From assembly GCA_964030785.1 (NCBI GenBank), contig OZ034966.1, positions 1,978,701-2,042,700 of the forward strand: a DNA stretch of 64,000 nt. The letters run 5' to 3'. The DNA comes from Siderastrea siderea (Eukaryota > Cnidaria > Anthozoa > Scleractinia > Rhizangiidae). How positions within the stretch are numbered: the stretch's first letter is position 1; each line of letters opens with the position of its first letter. A program made the translations under genes and the position numbers. Shown here one piece after another: positions 42,218 to 53,970 of this stretch. The notes beneath the pieces were generated by a model. It was not told where the DNA came from and made no database searches. It worked only from the letters and a program-made list of their open reading frames with translations.

Positions 42218-45180
42218 CCAATGCAGTCAGTGTGTAAACGTAACTTTAAATCGTGAAATGACATATCCCTATCACTAGTTTTTCCTTAACAGCCTGCGTT
42301 CAATATATCAGGATTCAAACACGACTCCGAGGCGTTCTGAGCAAAATTGCAAATTCGTCAAGATTTCCTTGTCTCGTACTTCAGGTTCGAGAGACTTGAC
42401 TGCAAACACGACCAAAATAGAAGCTTACCAGAAATCCTCCTAGTCAAGTTCGAATTTTAATATATCCCATGCGAATTTGAAGTTAAAAAATGTCTGCACC
42501 AAGCGAGAATAGTGTGAGTTGAGGCACTCACAGAATTTTTTTATTGCCCACTATAGCGTTTACGAGTGATTGCTATTAGTACGTCAAATCTTGCTATTGT
42601 AAACATTATTAAAATAAAATTGCTTATGCTTTATAAAGTAACCTTGCAGTCACATTTATTCAAATTAGCAGGCATTTACCGTGTCCTATTGCGAATACAC
42701 GAATCTGATTTGATGAATAGTTGTTTTCTATTCGGTGATAAAGAACAACTTTGCGCGCGGTGGCCTTTAAAAGTCAAATTACATTTGATTTCGTTTTTGT
42801 AACCTCCAATACCCCTAAAAATCGCTGTTTTCCTCTTCAAAACCTTTGCATGTGTCGTGAAACAATTGACTCCTCATCCTCGTTTTCTTATAAGCGATAG
42901 TTGGCTACGCATCTGTGACGATAAGTTCATAGAAAACACCCGCGAAAAAGAAAGCAAACGATTATGGCTGATGTACAGGTATAATTAACAATTATTCCAC
43001 GAGCACACGTTGGATATGAGATGGTAGATAGCCAACGAGGTGCGTATTGTTTTATTAAAAACTAATACGAAGTATTGCTAATTATTTTATCGATAACAAC
43101 CACGAAATATCGCTAAATTGCGTTAAGACCGGAAGAAGATGTACAAATGACTTCTGCTTTACAAACTATATTGGTCACACGTCTATCAAAACTGTCAAAT
43201 CCATGGAATGAATGAATGAATACCAAAATTAACCAAAACGATTCTCGAAATGTGTGGTATATATATAATAACCACATCAGTTACATGTGGTTTACTGGTA
43301 TAATAATCAATAGGTATGGACCAATCACAACGCGTGCATTATCCTCAGTTATTGTATAAAATGTTATAGTATTAGAGCAGTTTTCAGTTCAAGCAATAAT
43401 GTTGTGTTTGCTTTGGTTTTGCCTTACTGCGCTCTCTGATTGGTTGAAAAAGCTCGCCTCATTTTATCAACCAATCAGACATGAAACCAAAACCAATCGT
43501 GATTTGGTCGCACGCGTTTTCCCGCGCTTGGCACCGGTTACATGTATTGATTGGCTTGGCGTGTTGTTTACGTTTGTTGTGATTGGTCACAGTAATTACT
43601 TTGGTCTTTTTTTTACGACACTCGTTTGAAAACCGCTCTATTGTCAGTATCATTGGAAATAGTTTAGAATAGTACTTGTCTAGTTTCGTAACTGTAACAT
43701 AACTATAGATTAGTTCATGGAAAGTGCGCACCTACGGTAGTTATGCCCAAGTCTGTGATGTGTCAGAAGTCAAACGAGTGAGTGCATCAAGAGAGTGAAG
43801 TTTAACGCGTAAACCAAAGAGTTTTAGCATTTTGGCTGTGTTTGAAAGACCTATGTTTTTTTGGCCGATATACTTAACACATTTTTATGTAACGAACCTA
43901 ATCTCTTATGGACTAACACAAATCTTTTTAAAGAAGCTTGCGTTTTTCATATTAGATAGATAGAAAATATACAGAATAGAAGGCAAATCAAAATTTTAGT
44001 GAGCTCATTTTCTCTGTCACTGGAGGACTGACATCATCATCTGACGACGTTAAATGACCAGTTTTAACCCTCAGGAAACTTCCTTTTGCAACCCTCACCC
44101 CACCCATCTGGACTAAGTAGGATCAAGTGAAAGCGGCTTCGCTGTGATTAGTTTAAAGATTGTTGTTTTTAATAAACAAATAAATAAATAAATAATTAAC
44201 AAATGACCGCACCGAGTGCATTGTTACCTTAGCGAAAGTTCATTTAATATGGAGAGGGGGGGGGGGTGAAGATGTTGAGGGGGCCCCCTGAAATTTTGGG
44301 TGTGTGTTGAGGGGGCTCTGGAAAAATGATGAGGTCACAGGGGGTGGGGGGGGGGGGCGCAGAATTTTTTCCTTGATATGATCGGTGTAATTTCATTTTC
44401 CCCTCATAAATAATAACAAGCAAGTTTCCAATTCCCAACAAAAACTTTCTTTATTTGAGCTTTAATTATTGTCAGATAATTAATACTACAACACCCTGCT
44501 TTCGCCTTCGTCATCTTCACTGATGAAATCATCTTCGCAGGAGTCTGATTATCATATTGGCATGAGCCAATTTCCTTGCTCTTAGCGTTGGTTAATATGC
44601 CTCAGTCTGATCTAAGTCATATAAAAGTCATATGAAGTCATATGAAATTTTTAGTCATGCTGACTTGAATTTTTTCAGGTAAATGATGCGAAATTTTTTC
44701 CCTTATTTCCCTTATTTAAGCAAGTGGGGACTTCTAAAATACACGAGAGAAGTGTTTAGAGATCGAAGCACGATTTGGGGGCAAGTGCGTCTTCTTGAAA
44801 ATTCTCGACTGCTATGAAACTCAAAAAAGCACGAGAAAAAAGTTTTTTTTTCCTACCATAGAACGTCCTAGGATTTGTATGACCTCAAAATCGCAGCTCA
44901 AAAACCCTCCTCCATTTTTACCAATATCTGTTGAATCATTTTATTCTTCCTTGTTTTACCATTTCCCCTGATCATGATAAATGGCCTACGATTTGCGCGC
45001 TCTAGCACGTGTGAAGAACTCGATTTGACCAATCATAGCGCACATTTCTTTCAACAGTTTATAAAAAAAATTATGCACTTAAATTCGTCGCCTAAAGTCA
45101 ACATGCTGAACGCGAAGGTAACATTTGTGTATACTGTTTCCTTAAACTATGTTCTTTTTAACTGATCTGACACTTGACTT
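42218..45180. other. Region between cassette A and the L1-like LINE
   Basis: No gene is recognised. Contents: a TIR element at 43375-43638, an (AAAT)-rich stretch near 44175-44195 and a G-rich stretch at 44252-44358 with several runs of 5-10 G. No clear polyadenylation site for cassette A was assigned; AATAAA occurs near 42612. Confidence 0.45.
43375..43639. mobile_element. TA-flanked TIR element with CCAAT-type motifs
   Basis: The left end GAGCAGTTTTCAGTTCAA and the right end TTTGAAAACCGCTC are inverted, with TA on both sides (43373-43374 and about 43639-43640). The body carries at least five ATTGG/CCAAT motifs on both strands. Confidence 0.5.
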
Positions 45181-45321
45181 TAGACGTCACAGAGCTGGTG
45201 TCTGTGAAAGCACTTCGAGGCTTGGTTACCAAGCACCATAATAACTGACACGTGACAACCCTGAAACAGCCACACAGACTGACTCGGAAATTTTAAAAGC
45301 AGATGGCTGTGGAAATATTGT

Positions 45322-45786
45322 GTGAGTCACATTGAAATCCATGGAATCCCAGAGGAACTGTATACATCTACAAACGAAGTTGTCACAAAGCTTGCCCAAA
45401 AGTTAAATGCGCCGATTTCAACAGAAGATATCGACATTTCACATAAACTCTACAATGGCAAGGATAAACCTAAGAGCATAATAGTCAAATTAATAAGTCA
45501 CCAAAAGAAGACAGAACTGTACAAGAAACGAGTCCAGCTTAAAAATGTGAAGGTTTCCGACCTATTTACGAACAGTTCAGCAGCTGCGATCACACAGTCT
45601 GAACGCCTTTTTATTAATGAGAACTTAACACGATATCGTAAACACCTGATGAAGAAAGCAAACCAACGGCGGAAAGACGAGATGCGTCATAGCGTTTGGT
45701 CTATGGACGGGAAGATTTTTGTCAAAACCTCGCCGGATGGCGTTCTCATAAGAATCTTCTCAGAGGAGGACCTTGAAAACTTATAA
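45322..45786 (+). pseudogene. LINE ORF1 (RRM plus C-terminal domain)
   Basis: 154 residues beginning at a non-ATG codon; the frame upstream suggests lost 5' sequence. It reads IEIHGIPEEL, then DIDISHKLYNGKDKPKSII and VKLISHQKKTELYKKR, the pattern of L1-type ORF1p, in which the RRM and C-terminal domains bind the element RNA. The end reads GVLIRIFSEEDLENL. Confidence 0.8.
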
Positions 45787-46082
45787 TCCAAGATGTTTCG
45801 GCGCTTAAGCTGCTAGACACTAAAATACATCAGGTATTTCTTTATTCAATTATCACGAATAAGCTGAGGACGGATGGAACACTAACAGCTAAACGCCTAT
45901 GAACACCATGCAAGTGGTCCATTTATCAGGGGGTGTAATATTGTGTCTCGTTTGTGTTACTGTGTTAGGTAGTTCATTACGTTATCCGCTATACCCTTTC
46001 TTAGTTAAAAGTTTTGTAGATAGTCGGTTAATTAACAATTACTTTTATAGCCCGTTTTTTCTATTCATTTTTACGTTGCACT

Positions 46083-47530
46083 ATGACAGATCAAAGTAAA
46101 TGCTGTATCATGTCCTTAAACGTTCGGGGTTTGAGAAATCGAGTAAAAAGAAGTAGTATTTTCAGTTTTTTAAGAGATCAAAATTGTCAATTCTATTTTC
46201 TTCAAGAAATTTATTCAGAACAAAAAGATGAAAATGTGTGGAGAAATGAATGGGGAGGTGATATTTTCTTTTCACACGGTTCAACACATAGTCGAGGTGT
46301 ATGTATCTTAATTAACCCTTCATTTAGACATACTATTGAAAATTGTAGCAAAGACCGGAATGGAAGAACTGTGTCAATTGACTTACGAACCGATACCGCC
46401 AGCATTTCTCTGTGCAATATTTATGCTCCTAGTTAAACTCCAATTAACTATCCCACAAGGAAAAAGAGGTCCCGGTCTATGGAAATTTAACAATTCACTT
46501 CTAGAAGATGAGGATTACATAGAACTAATCAAGGTGAATTTTCATATTTTTCTGTCATACGCGAGAAATACCTTGGAATCTGAGACGAAAGACTAAAATG
46601 GGAGCTTCTCAAAATGGAAATAAGAGATATTACAATCTCCTTCTCAAAAAACAAAGCCAAATTACTCCGTAAAAGGGAACAAGAGATCCGAAATCGACTA
46701 GAAATCCTAGACAGCTTTATCTCCTGCGCTGCGCATACAGACTGTACAGACGAAAACGAGAAGGAATATGCTAATTTAAAATGTGAACTCGTCCTTATTT
46801 ATGAAAGAAAAGGGCAAGGTTCTATTCTACGCTCCAAAACAAGGTGGATTGAACAAGGTGAAAAAACCGACCAAGTACTTCTTTAGTTTAGAGAGGAGGA
46901 ATTATAATCTTAAGACAATCAAGAAATTAGAACGATCGCAGGGTGAATTTTTGACCAAAGAAGATGACATACTCAAAGAAATTGAATCTTTTTATACCAA
47001 ATTGTACGCCTCTGTCCTCCTAGACGATAATGATCTGTTCGATAGTTTTGTCCAAAACTTGGATATCCCTAAGCTTGCCGACACGCAGAGAGATGAGGTT
47101 AGAGGGTGAAATTACCCTCAAAGAATGTAGGGACATACTTCGGACTTTCAGCAGTGGGAGATCTCCAGGAGATGATGGCTTCACGTGGGAGTTTTATAAC
47201 TACTTCTTTGCTTTGTTAGGACAGGACCTGGTAAATTGCTTCAACTATGCATATAAAAAAGGTGAAATGTCAGTCTCCCAACGGAGGGGTGTTATAACCC
47301 TCGTTCCAAAGGAGGTCTCAAACCTCCTCTCGCTGTCCAATTGGCGGCCGATTACACTATTAAATCTGGATTATAAATTCGCATCCAAAGTCATTGCGAA
47401 GAGACTGGAGAAAGTCCTGAGAGTTCTAATCAATCCAGATCAAACAGGCTTTGTAAAGGGCAGGTACATGGGGCAAAACATAAGACTAATCAATGACATT
47501 TTGGAGCAAACCAAACTCCAGAGCATACCT
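46083..47530 (+). pseudogene. LINE ORF2: endonuclease and partial reverse transcriptase
   Basis: The first part (46083-46436) has the apurinic endonuclease start CCIMSLNVRGLRN, then LQEIYSE with the metal-binding Glu and NIYAPS. Later frames carry RGPGLWKFNNSLL, TRWIEQGEKT, then SLERRN, and finally SPGDDGFTWEFY and LSNWRPITLLN, DYKFASKVIAKRLEKVL, INPDQTGFVKGR. The catalytic YADD box is missing because the element ends first. Four frame changes separate these parts. Confidence 0.85.
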
Positions 47531-48233
47531 TCCCTAGGGAGTTTACGCAACTCAGTCGAAGGGCAAGGACCAGCTTCTACATTAAATTTCAATTTTTAGC
47601 GTTGGGACTAACCTAAAGCAGCGCAGTTGTAGCGGTCCTTACAAAAATGGACTTAGCAGAATTTTCGTCTTGAATAACGAAGAGACTTAAATTTTGCTCT
47701 AAATGCTTAAAATCTGTTGTAATTTCTAGAAATCATGTTAGGGGGAGGGGTGCATGGTTATCCCTAGCTCGATCGATCGGTGATACGATCTGGTTTCAAC
47801 TACGGTTTTTGCCGGTATCTGTTTATAATGAATTCGTACTTTTGCACATTTTTAGAGTTTTTGGGAACAAAACCAACAATGGTTAGAAACCCAGAACAGT
47901 TCTAGTTTTGAGGAACTCACGATAGAGTGATTTTACAAAATCTTGCGAAATTGCCATCATAATACTAAGTGCTATTCAAAACTAATTCCATTGTTTTCTT
48001 TTGTTATAAATTAACAAAAAAAATTATATTATTTGTTGTTGTTTTATGGATTATGTGTAACCGCTCTTCGAGGTTACCCATATATTAATTAGATTTATAA
48101 AACACTTTTGCCAAAGTTAAAGATTCCTAACTACTGTCCCCTAACATTGGCTAGTGACAGGGGCGCTCTTATGTGAAAAGCAATTAATTTTGTGTTACCA
48201 TTTTATGACTTTGAGCTTCATTCTGTCTTCTAG

Positions 48234-48357
48234 GAAAGCTTCGGCTTGCTTGTGGAGGTGCTTTGATCTCTCGTCGATGGATCCTGACAGCAGCACACTG
48301 TTTTTATTACTGGAATCCTATATTTGGAGAACGTAAAATCCGTAAAAATCCTCAAGA
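48234..48357 (+). CDS. Serine protease exon 2, copy B (intact, catalytic His)
   Basis: 124 nt between gtcttctag and gtgagt, phase 1 in, phase 2 out. It encodes [19 protein letters not shown] with His57 at 48296-48298, then [15 protein letters not shown]. The frame is intact, and the phases fit both the upstream single protease exon 1 and the downstream copy B exon 3. It could serve as an alternative exon spliced to 34796 or be a remnant of a partial duplicate. Confidence 0.82.
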
Positions 48358-48462
48358 GTGAGTACTCAAGCTTACTAATTGTGTTACCGTCCGTCCGTCC
48401 ACCCGTCCAGCTATCCAACCATAGATCCCATCTCATTCCATCCGTCCAACCGCCCTTCCTTC

Positions 48463-48477
48463 CTTCCTTCCATCCAT

Positions 48478-48508
<31 letters not shown>

Positions 48509-48552
48509 CCCATCCATCCGTCCGTCCATCCGTCCATCCGTCATTCCATCCC
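48463..48552. repeat. (CCAT)n/(CCGT)n microsatellite, copy B
   Basis: Shorter equivalent of the copy A array, in the same place after the second protease exon. Confidence 0.93.
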
Positions 48553-48870
48553 TCGACTCGGATGGTCAAACCTTAAGAAGAGAAGAAATAAACAGAAAGC
48601 TCTGATGATGTTCAAAATTATTAACGGCATGACACCATTTTACTTAAAGGATATGTTCTCAAAGAACATTGGCACGCCATGTTATAACCTTCGCACATCA
48701 AGAGAAGACATCGCTTTACCGAGAGCCAGAACCGACTATTACAGAAACAGTTTCGCCTTCACTGGGGCGAAAATTTGGAATCGCTTCCAAATGATCTGAA
48801 ATGTGAACGGTCGCTCGAATCCTTTAAAAACAAGCTCAAATCTCTTAACCTCTGTATCGATTTTTAAATA
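48553..48870 (+). pseudogene. CR1/L2-like LINE C-terminal fragment in copy B
   Basis: Frames read LMMFKIINGMTPFYLKDMFS, IGTPCYNLRTS and [18 protein letters not shown], the C-terminal end of a CR1/L2-type reverse transcriptase. It starts directly at the end of the microsatellite. Confidence 0.75.
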
Positions 48871-48939
48871 CATATATATTTCCTATTTTTTAAAAAATTG
48901 CAATACATGATACTTAGGGTTAGTTAGTTAATTTGTATG

Positions 48940-49224
48940 TGAATACTCTCCGAGAAAGCTTTATTACAATATGGAGTCCCACAGGGCTCGATACTTGGGC
49001 CACTCCTATTTCTAATATATATAAATGATCTTAGTAATATTAATAACTATGCTACTATAAGAATCTACGCGGACGATATTAATATGACTTTTACGGCTTG
49101 CAGCATTCCTGAGCTGCAACATAATAAGAGCGTTGATTTACAATATCTCCAACAATGGCTGATAGCAAATAAGCTTACTTTGAACATTGTAGAAACTGAA
49201 TACATGCTGGTTGGGTCAAGGTAA
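48940..49224 (+). pseudogene. CR1/L2-like reverse transcriptase palm fragment
   Basis: The frame reads YGVPQGSILGPLLFLIYIND and then the catalytic YADD box (49066-49077), followed by LQYLQQWLIANKLTLN to a TAA. All of these are hallmarks of CR1/jockey-group reverse transcriptases. Flanking parts are missing. Confidence 0.85.
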
Positions 49225-49264
49225 AAAAATCGGCGGCTCGAGCGACAGGTGCGGATTACAAGGT

Positions 49265-49760
49265 ACATACGAAAAAATATTAAGTAAACTCGGCTGGTTA
49301 ATCCTAAAGGAGAGAAGAAACAAACAAACGGCCCTCATGATGTTCAAAGTTATCCACGAAATGACACCAGTTCATTCAAAAGATATTTACTCGAAGAATA
49401 TAGGAACATCCAGTCTATAACCTTAGAACCTCTAAGGAAGATAGCGCCATACCTAGGGCTAGAACGGATTACTATAGAAAAGGCTTCGCTTTTACCGCGG
49501 CCAAGATTTGGAATGCGCCACCAGAAAATTTAAATCGTGAGCGCTCTTTTGAAATTTTTAAAAACGAACTAACATTTCTTGATGTCTCCATCGATTTTAA
49601 GTCATATTGTGTTTTTAGTATTGTAATAATAGTTAGACTTTGTCGTTCAAATAAAAATTCGTTACATTCAATGATTTGTACTGTTATTAGCACGGCTTTT
49701 GTGAAAACCAAAATACTTTGTAATTTTGACAAAACTACCGTGATGAAATAAAGTTTCCTA
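49265..49760 (+). pseudogene. Second LINE C-terminal fragment and 3' tail in copy B
   Basis: Reads LGWLILKERRNKQTALMMFK, then DIYSKNIGTSS and, in other frames, RTDYYRKGFAFTAAKIW. The tail AAATAAAGTTTCCTATCC is followed by CCGT units. It corresponds to the copy A fragment at 40700-41510 and shares its 3' flank. Confidence 0.75.
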
Positions 49761-49892
49761 TCCATCCGTCCGTCCGTCCGTCCGTCCTTCCGTCCATCTA
49801 TCCGTCCAATTTTCCACTCATTTATCATTCCATGCATCTCACAAAAGTTCAAGTATCTCTACTTTAACTTCTGCTTTCATTCTTTTCCTTAG

Positions 49893-50515
49893 ATACCAAA
49901 TAAAAGCAGGAGATCACGGCTTAACAGTGAAGGAGAGATCACAACAGGACATGGCCCCGGGAGAAGATTTTTGTTCACCAGAAATACATGGATGATTTAT
50001 TTATAAATGACATAGCGCTCGTCAAACTCACAGAGCCAGTGGAACTGGGCAGATATGTACGAACTGTGTGCTTACCAAATAAAGATGAGGGTGATTTGGT
50101 AATCCCTAACAAACACGGCTACGCAGCTGGGTGGGGAGCAACAAGAGCTTTGAAACCAGGAGAACAAGCTGCAGGCGCTGACCGGTACTCTATTGTTCTT
50201 AAATACTCTTCTTACACAATTCAAGAGAACAGACTGTGTTCAAACAGATCAGTGCTGCCTTTCAACTCGACAGTGTCGTTTTGTGCCGGAGATGGAAAAG
50301 GAGGAAATGACACCTGCCAAAGGGACAGTGGGGGAGCTTTTGTTCGCGAAGGAAGAAGAGGAGATGGCTACCGATGGATTGCTACTGGTCTTGGTAGCTG
50401 GGGGGAGGGGTGCGCACAAAAGGATCAGTTCACATACTTCACCAAAGTGTATCCATTTATTGACTGGATTAAGAAAACTATAGAAGAAAAAAGGGACCCA
50501 GAAAACGGAGCATGA
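49893..50515 (+). pseudogene. Serine protease exon 3, copy B (+1 frameshift, G193R)
   Basis: Acceptor ttccttag at the same place as copy A, stop TGA. Most residues match copy A ([22 protein letters not shown]). One extra G at 49959-49961 (CCCCGGGAG against CCCCGGAG) shifts the frame before the catalytic Asp and leads to a stop at 49993. Beyond it the frame is open to the end. The motif before the catalytic Ser (50327-50329) reads CQRDSGG: Gly193, whose backbone forms the oxyanion hole, is Arg. The SWG strand is preceded by LG where copy A has LV. The extra G may be an assembly error, but the Arg is a clean substitution. Confidence 0.85.
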
Positions 50516-50550
50516 AACATTCGTAAATGAACTGTTTAGCGTAAATGACA

Positions 50551-53296
50551 CAATTTCAAACAACAACATGCATAATTGAATGTAGGTCTACACTGAAAAG
50601 TAAGGTTACTCAAAAATCGTTACGTTATTTGTAAAGCTAATTAGGACTATAGGTATTGGCTCACGTTTTCTTAAGAAAAAAAGCGAATAGGAAAAGGAAA
50701 GCAAGAGGGCTCACTCTTCTGTAGCTACAAGCACTTTCGTACAACCTCTGATTACTGCTAGTCTATTTGTTTTAAAGCTAACAAAAATAAAAACGTTTTC
50801 CGTTTTATGTGAGGCACGGTACTGTACAATTTTGCCTGTTCTCAGACTGAGAACAGATTTCCCCAGAAATCGTTCTTTCTATTCTTCTCGTGGTTCACCC
50901 TAGAAATCGTTCTCTTTTTTCTTCTCGTGGTTCAAACGTCTTGCAAGATTGCTCATCCGGGGTCCTTACTTTTGTAATTTCATTTCTCTTTTTTTTCTTA
51001 CTGAGTTAGCAGTCAATGACAAAATAATACGAGATCCAGTTTCTTAATTTTCTTTGATTAAAAGAGGGAAAGTCATCGCGAGAACTGCTCGGAAGTCAGC
51101 TCTTCAGTTCGTCGGCTTACTGAGTTAAATCCAAGTCCGAGTAGACTGATCATTAACTGTTAACTGTTTATATCCGGGATGTGAAGGAGCTTGGCATGTG
51201 ATAGACCGGTAAAAAACGCTCACATTTGAGAATACTTCTCTCCAATCCCATTTCAATATTACAGTCTACACTATAAATGAATGAAGGCTCACAATTATGG
51301 ATTAAAACTGAATAAAAACACAAAGGATTTCTAGTGAGTTAAGAGGGAGCGCGGATCGGATGGTTTATCCGAGACCATATTAAAACGGACTGCTTTGAGC
51401 TAACACTTTTTTCTTAATTTGTATGAAAGTGTTTGGTTTGTCATCCTTAGAAACCATCTTTGTTCTTTGACATGGCTGTGATTTTATTCCCCTACGAATA
51501 CTTTATTCTCATTTTGAAATCGGCAGCTCGCACATAACGACACCAGACAAGAATGAAGTTAAATAGCATGACCTCGCCTATTTAAATCCAAGCCAAAAAT
51601 TTGGGTTTTTTAATGCAAAACAAAACAAATCACACTGCCTTACTTAAAGTGAATGCTCCTTCCTTTTTTTTTTTAAATTTTCAAACACAAACATTTACAA
51701 TACTATACATAGCTGTTAATTACAAAAGACATTTTAAACCACCCCAGTAAAATTTTTAGTTCTCAATATATTTGACACAATAGCTCGTTCAGTCAGTCGT
51801 TCTAGAAAAAAACCCGCAAGCCCTGTAAATGTAACACCCAATATGAAGCTACAGATTCTTTTTAAACGAGTTAAAATTCTCTCAACTAGACAATACATTT
51901 GTTTCGTTTAGCGCATTCCCTGTTTAACGAGTTTGGGTATATAAAAAAACTGGTTACAATGAGGAAACCTAGTTTAACACTGATCCCGACTTGTATATGG
52001 ACTTGTGTTGGTCGGCCAAACTTGATACCAAAACTTGTGTCGACTTGCATACTGCATTAAGCAGCCAAACGGTTCAAAACTTAAGTCGTCTTGCGTGTGA
52101 ATTCTAGCCTGATCAAAGTGGAAACTGGTCATGACATGCATACAATGAAAGGGCATGTAACTAGCGGTCTGATCAATTGCAAGATGAAAGTCGACGCAAG
52201 TTTGAAAGTTGCTTGGCAAGTGTTTTGATAAAATGAATTTATGTTCAAAGAGTGACGTTCACGGCAAAGATAGGAAAATGGGCCAAATTGCTGGATCCAG
52301 TTAAGTTTGTTCTTACATTATCATGAAAAGGAATCTATTTTAAACTAAGACAATTTAAGTTGAGGTGAGGCATTTTTTGGTAAATGTAAATGCTCTCTAG
52401 TGATCAGCTCCTTATTCACAAAAACCCGAGGAAAACTGAGCTTCAGACTACGAACAGCCCTTTACGTTGTACCTAAGGTAGTCAAGTTAGAGGCCAAATG
52501 CACGCGTGTGAGGAAAAGTTCCCTGGTGACATTTTTCTCCCTTAACATGGGCATATTGATGAAGGGAAAGTAGCTCCAGGTAGGTAACTGGTACTTTCCC
52601 TCTTTGACTTCCCCTCCACCCAATCATCCAATCAGAGTCCAGACCAGGTGCACTGTAAACTGTGATCACCTGCAAGCAACAGAATACCAAACATGCTATG
52701 TGATATGGCCGGCGCTAGCGCCCACACTGTATGATTTCTCTTTGAAGCAAAGTGCAACTCGTGAACACCCGAACACGGTCGCCGGGGGGGTGGGAGGGGG
52801 GAACTTGCCCACCTTTTCTATACACCTATAGCTTTTAAACAGGCCAAACGAAGCAATCCGAGATAAGACTAGGGGAGAAAGGGTGTTTACCCTATCCCAC
52901 CCCACAGTCCCCTTTCACTTTGCTGTCTTTTCTTTTGCCGTATAACTTGTGAACAGCCTAAATGAAGCGTATTTAGGTTAAATCGGTTCTACCTTGTCCC
53001 AACCGACAGGACAAATGTAGTAATCTGCATCTGTAATCTTGTTGGGTGCAAGTTTTTTCTTAGGCAAATGAAGTATAAATTAAAGGAAGAAAGCAGGGTA
53101 AACCACAGGTCCAGCACTTTCGTTTCAACCACACCGGCAAAATGCAATTGCCTTGTCTTTGCCAACAACATGATGGCACATACCAGGCTAAAATCATGAC
53201 CCTGTAACCGACAGACAACCATTTGTCCATAGTTCGTTCTCGTGGCCAGCACAAACGGTTTTAGGGGATGCTGGTCTCTGTTTTGGTTTTTCAATT
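50551..53296. other. No gene or repeat recognised
   Basis: About 2.7 kb of AT-rich sequence after copy B. Open frames are short and without motifs. Confidence 0.45.
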
Positions 53297-53542
53297 TTAA
53301 GCCCGACACTCGGTGACCTCGTCAGTTAGCAATGAGAGCTCATTCTTTTCAGCAGCAGCATTATCATAGAGTACTTTATCCTTCCTGGTCAGAGATGGAC
53401 GGGGGACAGTGTTAGGGTCCAAGCCACTGGAAGAAGTGAAGAAGCCATGGATAGTGACACTTCGCCATTCAGTAGTTTGGTGAATTCGAGACCATTCAGG
53501 GTCCTTACGGACGAATAACTTGCACGGTTTGAAAAGTGGCAT
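53297..53542 (-). CDS. Unrecognised 81-codon minus-strand frame
   Basis: Starts with an ATG (MPLFKPCKLFVRKDPEWSR) and ends ELSLLTDEVTECRA. Composition is protein-like (balanced charges, few repeats) compared with neighbouring frames, but I know no family. It may be a small exon or a relic. Treat it as a guess. Confidence 0.2.
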   Translation of the reverse strand: MPLFKPCKLFVRKDPEWSRIHQTTEWRSVTIHGFFTSSSGLDPNTVPRPSLTRKDKVLYDNAAAEKNELSLLTDEVTECRA

Positions 53543-53605
53543 TTTACCGTTAAGCTAGCTTAGTTTTTTCAAAACCTTTCTTGACTGCCGTTTTATTAAT
53601 TAACT

Positions 53606-53606
53606 A

Positions 53607-53649
<43 letters not shown>

Positions 53650-53669
53650 TTTATTTATTTATTTATTTT
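53606..53669. repeat. (GATT)n and (ATTT)n microsatellites
   Basis: Two adjoining tetranucleotide tracts. Confidence 0.93.
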
Positions 53670-53824
53670 AGTACATTTTATATTTCCTGAAGAATTCAGG
53701 ATGAAAATGACGAAAATGACGAAATATTGGAAAAATATAGAACATAGTGTGCTATGAAACAAGCTGTACAGTCATCCTTTCTTCGTCTACTTGTATCATC
53801 TATAGACAAGTTTCTCGCCGATCC

Positions 53825-53970
53825 AACTCTACTAAAGATCCGGCAATTCTCAACGTACCAATTTTAAAGCTTTCCGAATGCATGCTGTGCAAATGTATCC
53901 AATGGCCAGTTCCCCCGATGTAGCAATCATTGCAGTCGTATGCAACAAGAGAAGTCCAAGATGAATTTAC
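53825..53970 (-). pseudogene. Penelope GIY-YIG fragment, degenerate
   Basis: The minus strand reads SLVAYDCNDCYIGGTGHWI, which resembles the Penelope GIY-YIG core where a CxDC motif stands just before YIG-TG. The flanks do not extend the match, and stops border it. Confidence 0.4.

Larger units (their letters stand above)
35035..42250. repeat. Segmental duplication, copy A
   Basis: This block pairs with 47535-50550. Shared landmarks are AACCTAAAGCAGC with TTTTCGTCTTAAATAACGAAG (35115-35210 and 47610-47690), ATTAGATTTATAAAACACTT (37490 and 48090), the second and third protease exons, the CCAT arrays and a LINE fragment. Copy A is longer because it gained a MITE and more repeat. Its left limit is about 240 bp after the first protease exon. 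Confidence 0.85.
45270..47530 (+). mobile_element. L1-like LINE, 3' part replaced by duplicated host DNA
   Basis: ORF1 and the 5' half of ORF2 are present on the + strand: ORF1 RNA-binding protein, endonuclease, and the first third of the reverse transcriptase. Stops and frameshifts occur at about 46436, 46596, 46886 and 47109. The reading stops resembling a LINE at about 47530, just after NIRLINDILEQTK, where copy B of the host duplication begins. Loss of the 3' side is unusual, since LINEs are normally cut at the 5' side. Confidence 0.85.
47535..50550. repeat. Segmental duplication, copy B
   Basis: Starts inside the LINE junction (TTTACGCAACTC followed by GTCGAAGG) and ends shortly after the last protease exon. 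It holds protease exons 2 and 3 but not exon 1. Relative to copy A it lacks the 35353-36141 MITE and about 1.2 kb of intron, and has about 150 bp extra at 47692-47850. Confidence 0.85.
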
